Shown in pieces: positions 1 through 9,585 of a DNA stretch of 64,000 nucleotides. Below the pieces are notes generated by a model. That model was not told where the DNA came from, did not search any database, and saw nothing but the letters and a program-made list of their open reading frames with translations. Both the position numbers and the translations under genes were made by a program. This DNA comes from Aliivibrio wodanis. Its GTDB lineage: Bacteria > Pseudomonadota > Gammaproteobacteria > Enterobacterales > Vibrionaceae. Location: NCBI GenBank assembly GCA_000953695.1, contig LN554846.1, forward strand, positions 372,001 through 436,000. The letters run 5' to 3'. Position 1 is the stretch's first letter. Every line of letters starts with the position of its first letter.

Positions 1-869
1 AACCATGAATTTAAACGTTCAGTGTCATTAAGGCCTGAATGAATTACATCGACAGGAACATTGAAGCGACGTTTAAAGCGATTAATCGTTTGTGGGGTTA
101 GACCAATTTCAGGAACTAAAACCAGAGCTTGGCGACCTGCTTTTAAAATCGGCTCTAATAATTGCAAATAAACTTCGGTTTTTCCTGATCCTGTTACGCC
201 ATCTAGTAAGTAGCAGCCGAACTCAGGACTTGCATTGACGGTTGCAATCGCAATGGCTTGTTCTTCATTGAGTTGAGGCTTCTCTTGGGTTACTTCAACA
301 TTGCGTTGCCAATTACTTGGCTTTGGCGCAAGAGAAATTTCTTCTATCCACCCTTTATCAGCTACTGCTTTTAACGTGGCGACAGTTATCTCTTCTTCAA
401 GCATTTGTTCATGGCTACATTGTTGATGACGTACTAGATTGAGAGCTTTAGCTTGTTTAGGGGCACGGGTGATCTTATTGAGATCTTGGTTTTTACCTAA
501 TTCAGTGATCTGCCATGCTTTTAATGCTGTAAAACTGGCATCTCGGCCTTTGCGTAACCATGCAGGCATTGCGTTAGCTAAGGTTTCACCCAAAGGGTAC
601 TGATAATAGGTGCTACTCCAATTAAGTAGCTTATAAAGATGAGGTGGCCACAACGAGCTATTATCAAGTACAGCATCAATGCCTTTCAATTTTTCACGAG
701 AAAATTCAGATTTATTACTGAGCTTTACTACGATGCCAATCAAGCGTTGACGACCAAAAGGCACTTTTACACGACCGCCTATAGTAGGAGTTTGCCCCGG
801 TTTGATTAAGTAATCAAAGGTGCGTTCAAGAGGAACTGGCAGTGCAATATGGGCGATTGAATACGACAT
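1..869 (-). CDS. priA: Primosomal protein N' (replication restart helicase PriA), N-terminal part
   Basis: The reverse strand is open from an ATG at 869 to the left edge, giving the first 289 residues; the rest lies outside the window. PriA is the 3'-5' helicase that recognises stalled forks and D-loops and reloads the replisome. The protein begins MSYSIAHIALPVPLERTFDY, the typical PriA N-terminal DNA-binding (3'BD) region. The Walker A motif GVTGSGKTE is visible with its lysine at residue 230, the same position as in E. coli PriA, followed by a VLVPEIGLT segment. The zinc-binding cysteines and helicase motifs IV-VI would be in the missing part. It diverges from rpmE, a neighbour relation common in gamma-proteobacteria. 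Because the frame runs off the edge, nothing can be said about the 3' end. Confidence 0.95.
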   Translation of the reverse strand, partial: MSYSIAHIALPVPLERTFDYLIKPGQTPTIGGRVKVPFGRQRLIGIVVKLSNKSEFSREKLKGIDAVLDNSSLWPPHLYKLLNWSSTYYQYPLGETLANAMPAWLRKGRDASFTALKAWQITELGKNQDLNKITRAPKQAKALNLVRHQQCSHEQMLEEEITVATLKAVADKGWIEEISLAPKPSNWQRNVEVTQEKPQLNEEQAIAIATVNASPEFGCYLLDGVTGSGKTEVYLQLLEPILKAGRQALVLVPEIGLTPQTINRFKRRFNVPVDVIHSGLNDTERLNSW

Positions 870-966
870 GGCTAACATCAATAAGGAATTAGAATGAGAA
901 TAGTCTACCCTTAGATAAAAATATCGCAAAGGAGTAAAAAAATCGGTGAAAAAAGTAACAGATTAG

Positions 967-995
967 TTGATTGATCGCTCCGGATTCATTATTAT
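967..995 (+). promoter_or_regulatory. Candidate sigma-70 promoter of rpmE
   Basis: TTGATT (967-972) and TATTAT (990-995) are separated by exactly 17 bases and lie about 110 bases ahead of the rpmE start. The match to the sigma-70 consensus is fair, but AT-rich DNA gives such matches by chance. It would leave a long 5' leader on the mRNA. Confidence 0.35.
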
Positions 996-1048
996 ACGCG
1001 ACCTTAAGTAAGTGTAATCTGTTTACGCTTATTATTTTTGTTAAACTA

Positions 1049-1106
1049 CGTGTGGTGTTCGGCTTAGATTCGGATAGCGACACGGCCTAAATTATAAGGT
1101 TTTCCC
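1049..1106 (+). promoter_or_regulatory. Possible structured rpmE leader (L31 autoregulation site)
   Basis: The stretch just ahead of rpmE can form a stem between CGTGT (1049-1053) and ACACG (1080-1084) enclosing a G-rich interior, then runs into the ribosome-binding region AAGG before the ATG at 1107. Leaders through which L31 represses its own mRNA are known in gamma-proteobacteria. That this sequence is one is inference from position and a short stem only. Confidence 0.3.
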
Positions 1107-1325
1107 ATGAAAGTAGGTATCCACCCAGAATACAAAGCTGTTAAAGCTACTTGTTCTTGCGGCAACGAGTTCGAATTCAACTCTGCACTAGGCAAAGACA
1201 CAATCCACCTAGACGTATGTGGCGAATGTCACCCGTTCTACACTGGTAAGCAACGTATCGTTGATACTGGCGGCCGTGTTGATCGCTTCAACAAACGTTT
1301 CGGTGCAATTGGTTCTAAGAAATAA
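1107..1325 (+). CDS. rpmE: 50S ribosomal protein L31, zinc-binding (C+) form
   Basis: A 72-residue protein of the usual L31 length, starting [10 protein letters not shown]. It is a component of the large ribosomal subunit and takes part in the bridge to the 30S head. Four cysteines, C16, C18, C38 and C41, form the CxC...CxxC zinc site, so this is the zinc-containing version rather than the zinc-free YkgM type that replaces it under zinc starvation. The C-terminus ends in the basic tail [15 protein letters not shown]. The gene stands alone: it diverges from priA and is followed at once by a strong terminator. An AAGG lies just ahead of the ATG. The identification is secure. Confidence 0.98.
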   Translation: MKVGIHPEYKAVKATCSCGNEFEFNSALGKDTIHLDVCGECHPFYTGKQRIVDTGGRVDRFNKRFGAIGSKK

Positions 1326-1345
1326 TTACCAATTTCCGATAAAAG

Positions 1346-1371
1346 AGGAGCCCAATAGGGCTCCTTTTTTT
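1346..1371 (+). terminator. Rho-independent terminator of rpmE
   Basis: The inverted repeat AGGAGCCC / GGGCTCCT (1346-1353 with 1358-1365) has an AATA loop and is followed by a run of T. It sits about 20 bases after the rpmE stop. Confidence 0.9.
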
Positions 1372-1523
1372 ATGCCTGAAAAATATAAAATGTCAATTTT
1401 ACTCATCATAATTGTTGGTACGATGTGTAAGTGAAAGCTATGAAGTTTGAACTAGATCTACTATTATACAATTCATTGTTTTGAAACAAGCCTTTTATAA
1501 TTATCAGCATTCAGGAAACCATC

Positions 1524-2771
1524 ATGTCAGAAGACTTTCGCGAACAAGCTCTCCATTATCACGCTTACCCAACTCCGGGTAAAATTGAAATAGCATTGAC
1601 TAAGCCAGCAGATACTGCAGAAGATCTAGCACTGGCTTACAGCCCTGGTGTTGCTGAGCCTGTACGTGAAATCGCAAAAAATCCAGATGATGTTTATAAA
1701 TACACCTCTAAAGGTAACATGGTTGCAGTTATCTCTAATGGTACCGCTATTCTTGGCTTAGGTAATTTAGGCCCTCTAGCTTCAAAACCTGTAATGGAAG
1801 GTAAGTCATTACTTTTCAAGCGTTTTGCAGGTCTAGACTCTATTGATATCGAAGTGAAACATCGCACAATCGATGAGTTTGTCGATACGGTTGCGAACAT
1901 TGCTGATACGTTTGGTGGCATTAACTTAGAAGATATTAAAGCCCCTGATTGTTTTGAGATTGAACGTCGCCTAATTGAGCGTTGTGATATTCCGGTATTT
2001 CATGATGATCAACACGGCACAGCAATTGTAACTGCTGCTGGCATGTTGAACGCGATTGAGCTGCAAGGCAAGAAGCTAGAAGATGCGATTATCGTTTGCT
2101 TAGGTGCAGGTGCTGCGGCTGTGGCATGTATGGAAATGCTGATTAAATGTGGCGCTATGCGTGAGAAGATCTACATGTTAGATCGCAAAGGTGTTATCCA
2201 TACTCGTCGTGATGATATCAACGAATATAAGCAACGTTTTGCTAATAACACGGATAAGCGCACGCTTGAAGATGTAATTGAAGGTGCTGATTTATTCTTA
2301 GGGGTATCTGGTCCAAACTTATTACCACCTGAAGCACTAAAATTAATGGCTAATAAGCCAGTTGTATTTGCTTGTTCAAACCCAGATCCAGAAATCAAAC
2401 CAGAGCTTGCTCATGAAGTCCGTGATGATTTAATCATGGGTACGGGTCGTTCTGATTACCCGAACCAAGTAAACAACGTGCTTTGTTTCCCATTCATTTT
2501 CCGTGGCGCACTAGATGTTCGTGCAAGCGTGATTAATGATGAGATGAAGCTAGCAGCCGTTGAAGCGATTCGTCAGTTAACAAAAGAACCAGTACCTGCT
2601 GAAGTATTAAAAGCTGCTGGTGTTGATTCATTAGAATTTGGTAAAGGCTACATTATTCCTAAACCAATGGATCCTCGTTTACTTCCTCGTGTTGCGAAAG
2701 CGGTAGCACAAGCTGCGATTGATTCAGGCGTTGCACGTATTGAAATGCCAGAAGGGTATATGGAAGCGTAA
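1524..2771 (+). CDS. NAD(P)-dependent malic enzyme, short form (oxaloacetate-decarboxylating malate dehydrogenase)
   Basis: This 415-residue protein catalyses oxidative decarboxylation of malate to pyruvate and CO2 in the cytoplasm, supplying pyruvate and reduced cofactor. The N-terminal malic domain shows YSPGVAEPV near residues 39-47 and the catalytic-region sequence KAPDCFEIERR near 139-149. The NAD-binding domain begins around residue 190 with the Rossmann motif CLGAGAAAVACM. It corresponds to the malic-enzyme part of MaeB but lacks the C-terminal phosphotransacetylase-like domain that makes enterobacterial MaeB about 760 residues, so it is a complete short-form enzyme, not a truncation. 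It appears monocistronic, with a terminator shared with the convergent chemoreceptor gene. Cofactor preference cannot be read from the sequence with confidence. Confidence 0.93.
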   Translation: MSEDFREQALHYHAYPTPGKIEIALTKPADTAEDLALAYSPGVAEPVREIAKNPDDVYKYTSKGNMVAVISNGTAILGLGNLGPLASKPVMEGKSLLFKRFAGLDSIDIEVKHRTIDEFVDTVANIADTFGGINLEDIKAPDCFEIERRLIERCDIPVFHDDQHGTAIVTAAGMLNAIELQGKKLEDAIIVCLGAGAAAVACMEMLIKCGAMREKIYMLDRKGVIHTRRDDINEYKQRFANNTDKRTLEDVIEGADLFLGVSGPNLLPPEALKLMANKPVVFACSNPDPEIKPELAHEVRDDLIMGTGRSDYPNQVNNVLCFPFIFRGALDVRASVINDEMKLAAVEAIRQLTKEPVPAEVLKAAGVDSLEFGKGYIIPKPMDPRLLPRVAKAVAQAAIDSGVARIEMPEGYMEA

Positions 2772-2796
2772 TTCGCTTTTATTCTCTTTAAAGGTA

Positions 2797-2839
2797 TAAA
2801 AAAATGCTTCCTACATCATATGATGAGGAAGCATTTTTT
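2797..2839. terminator. Bidirectional terminator between malic enzyme and chemoreceptor genes
   Basis: AAAATGCTTCC pairs with GGAAGCATTTT around an inner CATCATATGATG palindrome, with A-runs on the left and T-runs on the right. It serves two convergent genes. Confidence 0.85.
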
Positions 2840-2851
2840 ATGCTTGTGAGA

Positions 2852-4819
2852 TTAAAGATTAAAGCGTTTTACTAGTTGATATTGTTCCGCCGCCAATTCT
2901 TCCAACTGAGTACCTACATCAGTGATCTGAGTTAAGTTATTACTGTTATTTTTTGCTAGATGACTAATTTCTTCGATGTTTTCTGAAATGCTAGAGGCTG
3001 CGTTACTTTGTTCAGAAGCTGCTTGAGCAATATGGCTGCTCATTTGGCTAATTTCATACATCATGCTCTCAATAGTTGTAATGGCTGCCTGCGTTTTCTC
3101 TGCTAGCTCAACACTAGAGCTCATATTGCTAGCACAAGTTTGAATAACAGCGCTGCTTTGTTTTGCATTCGATTGTAATGAATTAATCATTGCCTCTATT
3201 TCAGAGGTTGAATTTGCCGTTTTTTGAGCTAACACTCGGACTTCATCAGCGACTACTGCAAATCCTCTACCTTGATCTCCCGCCCTTGCGGCTTCAATTG
3301 CAGCATTTAGAGCCAAAAGATTGGTTTGATCGGCAATGTTGCGGATAACATCAATAATACTACCGATATTGTCGCTAACATTTTGCATAGTATTAACTGC
3401 AGAGATCGAATCATTGAGTTGCAGTTCTAGCGCAGAGATCGTATTGATATTGTTATTGGTGATCACTTTGCTTTCACTCACAATTGCTTCGACTTCCATT
3501 ACTTTAGTCAATGATGATTGTGCACTTTCTGCTACTTCTGATACAGAGTGATCCATCTCTGTCATTGCAGCAGCAACTTGTATTGCTTTTTCATGTTGGA
3601 GTTCAATGTCTTTATGAGATTGATTAACATGATCGTGGTTAAGGTTAGTGGATTTTCTTAATTGAGAGGAAGCTTGATTTATATTACCTAAGACGCCATG
3701 CAAGCTTTCAGATAATGAATTGATGTGCTTACTGACCTGACTAAACTCATTGTTTTTAGTTACTTCAATACGAGCGGTCATGTCGCCTTTGGTTAACGCT
3801 TCTAGTGCAGAACTAATTTTTCTCAGAGGGACTTTTACATTGGATGTGATATTCCAACCAATCAGACTCGATAATAAAATGGCTAAAGTACCTAAAAGGT
3901 AAGAGCGTAAATTAATGCTGCTATGTGTCGATTCTGCTTCTTTAAAGTCGACATCTAAGTGGGTCAATGCTGCTTCTCTTTCGTCTTCTAAAGTATTTAA
4001 TGTCCCTTCAACTAATTTAGTTAGTTTCATTACATTACTCTGAAATTCAGATTGGGTAGTTAAAAAATAGAGGTATTGATTAAGCAGGCCATCTATAGCA
4101 GTGTTATCTGTCATTACTTTTTTGAATTGAGTAAAGTAAGTGTTATTCAATTCAGGAATTTTTTTCTTTAATGTTTGATATTGTTTTTTTAAGCTTGCTG
4201 AGTTTTTTTCATTGTAGGCTAGTTTTTTTTCAATGAAACCAATCTCATTACTTAAAAGTGCTTCTTCCGTATTCTTTTTCATATTCTCAAATTTAATAAA
4301 GAAACTTTTTGCGGTAAATTTGAGCGAAATAGAGCCCTCTTCTTTCACGCGATCTTTGAGATTAAAGATGAGATTAGAAGTGAGATTCTGATATTGATAA
4401 TTAAATTTTTGAATTTTCTCTCTTTCTAACTGTAGATGTTTGTAGGTTGGGATGAGCTGTAAAGCGAGTGCTTTATAATCTTGCAGTTGAGAGAGGACAA
4501 GCGAGGAAGATGCGGTATTCTGTTGAGATAACTTAGTGATCGTCGCTTCTGTTTTATTTAAATTGTCATTAAAAATCGCTTCATATTCATTTCGCCCATT
4601 GGAGGATAAAAAGTCTTTAAATGATTTATCTAAATGCAATAAATCAATACTAAATTGATTAGAAGACAATACATAGGGAATGGAGTTATTTGCTACACCT
4701 TCAAGTTTTAAGTAAATATCTTTAGTGCCTTCTTTATTTATCATAATAGTGACAATGAATAGACCCACAATGAGAATGAAGGCAGCGTAAATTCGTTTGA
4801 TTATGGATTCTTTAAACAT
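2852..4819 (-). CDS. Methyl-accepting chemotaxis protein, long periplasmic sensor
   Basis: A 655-residue transmembrane chemoreceptor that would pass periplasmic ligand signals to CheA/CheW. TM1 lies near residues 10-28 and TM2 near 303-322, enclosing a roughly 270-residue, helical, lysine-rich sensor region resembling a long four-helix-bundle type. A HAMP segment follows (about 320-375), then the methyl-accepting coiled coil. The highly conserved hairpin tip is clear: [20 protein letters not shown], then [15 protein letters not shown]. The C-terminus ends KRFNL, with no NWETF-like CheR-docking pentapeptide. The ligand is unknown; its position beside the starch/maltodextrin genes makes a sugar-related signal conceivable, but nothing in the sequence proves it. 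It shares a terminator with the convergent malic enzyme gene. Confidence 0.93.
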   Translation of the reverse strand: MFKESIIKRIYAAFILIVGLFIVTIMINKEGTKDIYLKLEGVANNSIPYVLSSNQFSIDLLHLDKSFKDFLSSNGRNEYEAIFNDNLNKTEATITKLSQQNTASSSLVLSQLQDYKALALQLIPTYKHLQLEREKIQKFNYQYQNLTSNLIFNLKDRVKEEGSISLKFTAKSFFIKFENMKKNTEEALLSNEIGFIEKKLAYNEKNSASLKKQYQTLKKKIPELNNTYFTQFKKVMTDNTAIDGLLNQYLYFLTTQSEFQSNVMKLTKLVEGTLNTLEDEREAALTHLDVDFKEAESTHSSINLRSYLLGTLAILLSSLIGWNITSNVKVPLRKISSALEALTKGDMTARIEVTKNNEFSQVSKHINSLSESLHGVLGNINQASSQLRKSTNLNHDHVNQSHKDIELQHEKAIQVAAAMTEMDHSVSEVAESAQSSLTKVMEVEAIVSESKVITNNNINTISALELQLNDSISAVNTMQNVSDNIGSIIDVIRNIADQTNLLALNAAIEAARAGDQGRGFAVVADEVRVLAQKTANSTSEIEAMINSLQSNAKQSSAVIQTCASNMSSSVELAEKTQAAITTIESMMYEISQMSSHIAQAASEQSNAASSISENIEEISHLAKNNSNNLTQITDVGTQLEELAAEQYQLVKRFNL

Positions 4820-4841
4820 AGAAATTCTTTTTAGTGGTGAG

Positions 4842-4863
4842 AGAGCCCCATAAATGAGGCTCT
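4842..4863 (-). terminator. Weak hairpin downstream of pullulanase gene
   Basis: AGAGCC (4842-4847) pairs with GGCTCT (4858-4863) between the pullulanase stop and the chemoreceptor start. There is no clear T-run on the reverse strand, so it may be a weak or Rho-assisted terminator. Confidence 0.35.
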
Positions 4864-4893
4864 GATTATTATAGATAAGTGATCGGTATAAAG

Positions 4894-7800
4894 TTAATTA
4901 TGTGCCTTTTCAAAAACCGCCACAGACCATGCTGGAGTATTTAACTTATTGTTCGTCACACTTGAGTTCTCTGAACCGTTACGTGCAATTGATTTAGCAC
5001 CATTTGTTGCTTGGATTGAATGAAGCGTATAACCGGTTGCATCAAAGTTAGCAAATTCGCTGAGAGCTGTTGGGGTCGCATTTACTACAACCACTAGACC
5101 ATCACGATCTTGGTCAATTGAAGCATCGTAGTTGCTTCCGCTGTTATCCATACTCATTACAATCACGCCAACGTTTTGATCACTGCCTGTGTTATGGAAT
5201 TTCACACGTTTAATGATCTCTTCACCATGACCTAGAGTTAGTAGGCCAGAAGATGCACGTAATGAAGCAAACTCTTCATAGAAAGCTTTCATTGCTTGAA
5301 TGTTATCTGTCGTAGGCATAGCATTTTCAGCTGAGTTATCTACAACATCTTGAATAACAGTCCAATTGCTTCCATCTTTGTCTTCACGAGGTAAGCCTAC
5401 ATCCCAGTTATTGTCTTGTGCTGTGAAATCAACACGGTTGTACCAATCACCAGAGTCATAAGAGTCACGTTGCATTGATTTAGAACGCAATAACTCGCTA
5501 CCCATATGTGTAAATGGAACCCCTTGACCTAGCATTGCGGTTGCTAATGAAACGGCTTGCATACGAGTTCGGATTTCTGCTGATACGTCGTAACCGATCT
5601 TATATTGGTTGTTATCCCATAAGGTTTGGTTATCGTGTTTTGATACGTAGTTTTGAATTTCCCAAGCATCTTTTGCGTAACCTGCTGGTTGGCCGTTGTA
5701 ATCTAACTCCGATCCTTTAATGCTGTTATTTTTACTATCAACAAAAGGGTAATCAGATAAGTTACCAGCCATACCTAGACGAGTTAAATCAGCTAGATGT
5801 AGTGCTGTTTCTTTGCTTGTTTTATTTTGTTCGTTAGGTAATACAAACGCGCCATTACCAAAACCTTGGTTTTCACGTAACCCCATTTCAGAATCAAATG
5901 GACCACCACCACGAACTGAATCACGTAAGCGATCTGAGAAAGTACCTATGCCTGTGCCGTACATGTTTGGTTGAGTTGCTTGAGTAAATTGGCGATCATT
6001 ACCAACTTCACCAAAGTTCCAACCTTCACCATAGAAGTAAGTTTCAGGGTCAACTGCTTTAACTGCAGCTAGCGTTTCTAAGATTTGAGTTTTAGGGTGA
6101 TGGCCCATTAAATCCCAACGGAAGGCATCAATTTTGTAATCTTGAGCCCAAACAACCAGTGAGTCTGAGATCAATTTGCCCATCATGGTATTTTCGGGTG
6201 CTGTGTTTGAGCAACATGTTGAATTTTCTACGTTTCCTGAAAATTCATTTAAGCGTTGGTAATACCATGGGACAATACGATCAAGAACAGATTTATTGCT
6301 AACACCCGATTCATTGGTGTGGTTATAAACAATATCCATTACCACGTTCATGCCGATGTCATTTTTCACGGCCATAACCATTTCACGGAACTCTTTAATT
6401 CGTGTCATGCCGTCTGGATTACTCGAGTAAGATCCTTCTGGCACAGTGTAATGGAATGGGTCATAACCCCAGTTAAAGCCATCAACATCTCGTACATAAC
6501 CATTTAAGCGTTGTACTACGGCATTTTCTGGAGAGTCTTTTTCTAGCATCTCATCAAACACTGAAGCGATACTGTCGCTACTGCTGCAGTAACTGCCAAA
6601 ATCTTTATCGTCTTTGATAGTTGGTTTCAAACCACATAATTTTGTGAATGGTTCATCAATATTTGCTATTTGAGTTACGTCTTCATTAATGGTCGCAATA
6701 TCAAACGTTGGTAATAAGTGCAGGTGTGAGACACCAGAGTCAGAGAGTGATTTTAGATGTTTTACTGGCGCTGAATCTGCTTGATTAAAGGCTGAATATT
6801 TACCTCTGCTATCTGCTGGCGTTGATTGATCTAGGGCTGAGAAATCACGGATCTGAGCTTCATATAAAATAAATTCAGCAGGGTTATCTTGTGCGTGAGG
6901 GGGAGTTAGACTATTCCAACCAGCAGGCACGACTTCTGCATTGTTTAAATCAATAACTTGGCTTAGTTCAGAGTTAGTTGAAAGACTTAATGAATAAGGG
7001 TCAGTCACCTGATAAGTTTCAATTTTATCTGTAGCAGGGTGATAGACTGTCACTTCATACTTATAGAAACTACCATGTGCAAGTTCTGTGTTTTCAGCAA
7101 CCCAGCTACCTGTTTCTTGATTAAAGATCATTGGGATCTTTTTGCTTTCTTGCTTGTCGTTGTCATAAGAGACTAAAACAACAGATTGAGAGGTTGGTGC
7201 CCATAAGCGGAAAGTTGTGCTGCCATCAGAATTAATAAGAGCACCAAATTTTTCATTCACAGCTTGGCTAGCGTACAGTGAATCTAATGCACTTGCTGTT
7301 TGAACTTCGGTCGCTTTAATTACACCAGTAGCATCTGATGCTACTAGTATTAATTGGCCTTTTAGTGCTTCTTTTAACGTTATATCTGATTGAGAGAAAT
7401 CGATGTCAAACGCGATAAAATCAGACGCTAGATGTGGTTTTTCTTCTGAACCTTTCCATTCTTCGGAGCTGCTTAATATATCGCTGCTAATAACGTTATC
7501 AGAACCAAGTATTTTTTTGCTTTTACTATCGAAAGTCATGCCTGCATTTTTAGCATAATATAATTCGATTTTAGTGGCGTCTTTGCTATTAATTAAAAGA
7601 ACTTCATCACTTGCAAAGATGGCACTTGCACCCAATAATTCAACCGCATTTGCTGGCTTATTAGCTAGAGGCTCATAGTAGACTTTATCGGTCCCTTTGA
7701 AGATAAATGCAGCGCTACCAATGGCGGTTGTTTTATCAAATTCAATTTTTAGATTAGCTGTTTGATAATCACCATCGCTTTTATTATTTGGAATGATATT

Positions 7801-8490
7801 TAAGCAATTGTCTGTACCATTAACTGGAATATCCCAGTACACGCCATAGGTATCACTGACGCCTGAAGATTCAATGCCTGGCCATGCTGAATTATCACCT
7901 TCAAGGTTAGTACAGCTTCCTTCATTCCATACATGAAGGCGGAACGCGTTCGTATCACCATCTGGTGTATTCATATATACACGAGCATGGTTTGCTGGAA
8001 TATCACCTGTTGGGATCAGTTCAGGGTAAACCGCTGCAACGCCTTCTTGAGTGAATACTTCACCATCAGCATTGGTTTGAGATAAATCGACTTTACCGTT
8101 AAAGTCAGCTAATGGCTTATCATTATTTTCGCCAACTCGTGGAATAAAATTAATACATTGAGATGCGTTTTCTTTATCGGCCTTTAATGACCAGTACACA
8201 CCAAGCTCTGGATCTTCACCATCAGGAGTTAACCCTTTATTCCAATCACTAGCATCAGAAGTATCGCCGGCATAAGCACCACAAGCATCATCATTCCAAA
8301 CGTATAAACTTGCATTATCGTAAGTGTTTGAGGCAGATTTAAAATATACTTTAACGGTATTATTTGGAGCAATAGGTGTATCTTTATCATCAGATGATGA
8401 ATTACAACCAAATAGCATTGATGAAGCCATTATAGTTAAAATAGATTTAGTGAGATAAGAACGTTTAAATAAAATATTAGTATTATTCAC
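4894..8490 (-). CDS. pulA: Pullulanase (alpha-1,6-glucosidase), surface or secreted lipoprotein
   Basis: A 1198-residue GH13 enzyme that cleaves alpha-1,6 branches of pullulan, starch or glycogen outside the cytoplasm. The N-terminus has a basic-hydrophobic signal ending in the lipobox LFGC, followed by NSSSDDKD, so it should be lipidated. Two similar starch-binding (CBM41/PUD-type) modules follow, at about 45-155 and 165-275, each with a YVWND or HVWNE type motif. Then come a pullulanase N2-like region, a CBM48 module (about 405-500), and the GH13 barrel. Catalytic residues are D793 in FRWDLMGHH (nucleophile), E822 in YFYGEGW (acid/base) and D953 in SKHDNQTLW. Region I reads DIVYNHT. The C-terminal part (about 1040-1195) resembles the pullulanase C-terminal domain. 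It lies downstream of lamB-malM with its own promoter region. Klebsiella PulA, a type II secretion substrate, is somewhat shorter. Confidence 0.93.
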   Translation of the reverse strand: MNNTNILFKRSYLTKSILTIMASSMLFGCNSSSDDKDTPIAPNNTVKVYFKSASNTYDNASLYVWNDDACGAYAGDTSDASDWNKGLTPDGEDPELGVYWSLKADKENASQCINFIPRVGENNDKPLADFNGKVDLSQTNADGEVFTQEGVAAVYPELIPTGDIPANHARVYMNTPDGDTNAFRLHVWNEGSCTNLEGDNSAWPGIESSGVSDTYGVYWDIPVNGTDNCLNIIPNNKSDGDYQTANLKIEFDKTTAIGSAAFIFKGTDKVYYEPLANKPANAVELLGASAIFASDEVLLINSKDATKIELYYAKNAGMTFDSKSKKILGSDNVISSDILSSSEEWKGSEEKPHLASDFIAFDIDFSQSDITLKEALKGQLILVASDATGVIKATEVQTASALDSLYASQAVNEKFGALINSDGSTTFRLWAPTSQSVVLVSYDNDKQESKKIPMIFNQETGSWVAENTELAHGSFYKYEVTVYHPATDKIETYQVTDPYSLSLSTNSELSQVIDLNNAEVVPAGWNSLTPPHAQDNPAEFILYEAQIRDFSALDQSTPADSRGKYSAFNQADSAPVKHLKSLSDSGVSHLHLLPTFDIATINEDVTQIANIDEPFTKLCGLKPTIKDDKDFGSYCSSSDSIASVFDEMLEKDSPENAVVQRLNGYVRDVDGFNWGYDPFHYTVPEGSYSSNPDGMTRIKEFREMVMAVKNDIGMNVVMDIVYNHTNESGVSNKSVLDRIVPWYYQRLNEFSGNVENSTCCSNTAPENTMMGKLISDSLVVWAQDYKIDAFRWDLMGHHPKTQILETLAAVKAVDPETYFYGEGWNFGEVGNDRQFTQATQPNMYGTGIGTFSDRLRDSVRGGGPFDSEMGLRENQGFGNGAFVLPNEQNKTSKETALHLADLTRLGMAGNLSDYPFVDSKNNSIKGSELDYNGQPAGYAKDAWEIQNYVSKHDNQTLWDNNQYKIGYDVSAEIRTRMQAVSLATAMLGQGVPFTHMGSELLRSKSMQRDSYDSGDWYNRVDFTAQDNNWDVGLPREDKDGSNWTVIQDVVDNSAENAMPTTDNIQAMKAFYEEFASLRASSGLLTLGHGEEIIKRVKFHNTGSDQNVGVIVMSMDNSGSNYDASIDQDRDGLVVVVNATPTALSEFANFDATGYTLHSIQATNGAKSIARNGSENSSVTNNKLNTPAWSVAVFEKAHN

Positions 8491-8561
8491 GATATATTTC
8501 CATATATAAAATTGTAGGGTTATTTTTCTGTATTTATAATAATATTATTTATATCGCACAT

Positions 8562-8580
8562 GTTGTGATCTAGTTAACTA
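8562..8580 (-). promoter_or_regulatory. CRP-like half-site upstream of pullulanase gene
   Basis: TTGTGATCTAG followed by TTAAC matches the left half of the cAMP-CRP consensus (TGTGA-N6-TCACA) well and the right half partly. It lies about 75-90 bases ahead of the pullulanase start. CRP control of maltodextrin genes is well known; binding here is inference. Confidence 0.4.
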
Positions 8581-8686
8581 GAATTAATTAAATTTAATAA
8601 ACTTTTTATATAATAAATAAATAAAACAAAAATGGTCCTTAATATAAATATTAAAGACTATTTTGTTTTTAGTATATTTTTATTTT

Positions 8687-9520
8687 TTATTTTTTATTTT
8701 CTTCTAATGCTTTGATAAATACAGATTCAGCATCCTTAATATTTAGTTTTTTTGCCTCTTCTAATAATGACAGTGCTTTTGGAATATCATTATTATTTAC
8801 TGCTTCTATTATGGCATTATTATAAAAATTCTTAGTTTCTGGTTGTGCTTTTTTTATGGCAACAGTTTCTTTTTCAATTTGTGCCTTGTAAGCTCTTAAT
8901 GATATTGTTTTAATTGATAAATTAAGCTTTCCAAAACGTTCGTAAGTATACGTTGGGTCTGTGACCATTGGCATTATCTCACCTAATTCTTCAGCTCTTA
9001 CTCTTGCGGGATGCTTTACTTTTATTGATTGGCCTAAATAAGCGTCAGAAGAGTAGATGACAAAATAAGGTGTCTTAGATGCATTAATATTAAATTCTAA
9101 TTTAAATTGAGTTCGAGTGAATGCATCAGATGCTTTAATATTAAATTGGTCTAACGTTGTTGTGCTTATAATATTAAACTTTTCATCAAGTGTTATTAAT
9201 TTTGGAGCGACGACGGAATCATTGATCATTAAGCTTGAAAGGTTTATTTGAACTTTTTCTGAGCGTTCGGATAATTTAAATGCATTAAAATAACTATTAC
9301 CATCAGAGAATTTTCCAATAGGGGAGTCTGTATTTAAATTAATATTAATATCTTCATTAGTTTCTAATGGTATCCATGGAAACTGAGCGAAATCATTGCA
9401 ACATATTTCTGAAGAAGGAATTGGTTCGATTGGTTTTTGAATGGTCTCTGTTGAAGAGCAGGCGGTTAAAGAAAGGCCTATGAATAGGCTGATTAATAAT
9501 TTTTTAGTATTCACCGTCAT
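8687..9520 (-). CDS. malM: MalM-like maltose-operon periplasmic lipoprotein
   Basis: A 277-residue exported protein. The N-terminus MTVNTKKLLISLFIGLSLTA ends at a lipobox cysteine (LTAC, then SSTET), predicting a lipoprotein. The body contains the FPWIPL segment near residue 48 and the beta-rich MalM-type domain, with a glutamate/lysine-rich helical tail. MalM is the last gene of the malK-lamB-malM operon in enterobacteria; it is periplasmic and of uncertain biochemical role. Here too it follows lamB directly, 65 bases downstream, with a strong stem-loop between them that could reduce its expression. It is a little shorter than E. coli MalM (about 306). The assignment rests on position and overall resemblance. 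Confidence 0.85.
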   Translation of the reverse strand: MTVNTKKLLISLFIGLSLTACSSTETIQKPIEPIPSSEICCNDFAQFPWIPLETNEDININLNTDSPIGKFSDGNSYFNAFKLSERSEKVQINLSSLMINDSVVAPKLITLDEKFNIISTTTLDQFNIKASDAFTRTQFKLEFNINASKTPYFVIYSSDAYLGQSIKVKHPARVRAEELGEIMPMVTDPTYTYERFGKLNLSIKTISLRAYKAQIEKETVAIKKAQPETKNFYNNAIIEAVNNNDIPKALSLLEEAKKLNIKDAESVFIKALEENKK

Positions 9521-9543
9521 TCTCCATTTTTAATAAACAGACG

Positions 9544-9573
9544 TAAAAAGGCAGCCGATTTGGCTGCCTTTTA
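9544..9573 (-). terminator. Intra-operon stem-loop between lamB and malM
   Basis: AAAAGGCAGCC (9546-9556) pairs with GGCTGCCTTTT (9562-9572), and the reverse strand continues into T's. The position just after the lamB stop suggests a terminator that gives more lamB than malM transcript. Confidence 0.8.
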
Positions 9574-9585
9574 ATTTTATCGCAA

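Noticed and set aside
1219-1434. 71-codon frame overlapping rpmE
   Set aside because: It starts inside rpmE in another frame and runs through the rpmE terminator; it has no ribosome-binding site.
1524-2771. Malic enzyme as a truncated MaeB
   Set aside because: The frame ends cleanly with a terminator and its 415 residues match the complete short-form malic enzyme; nothing of the phosphotransacetylase domain follows.
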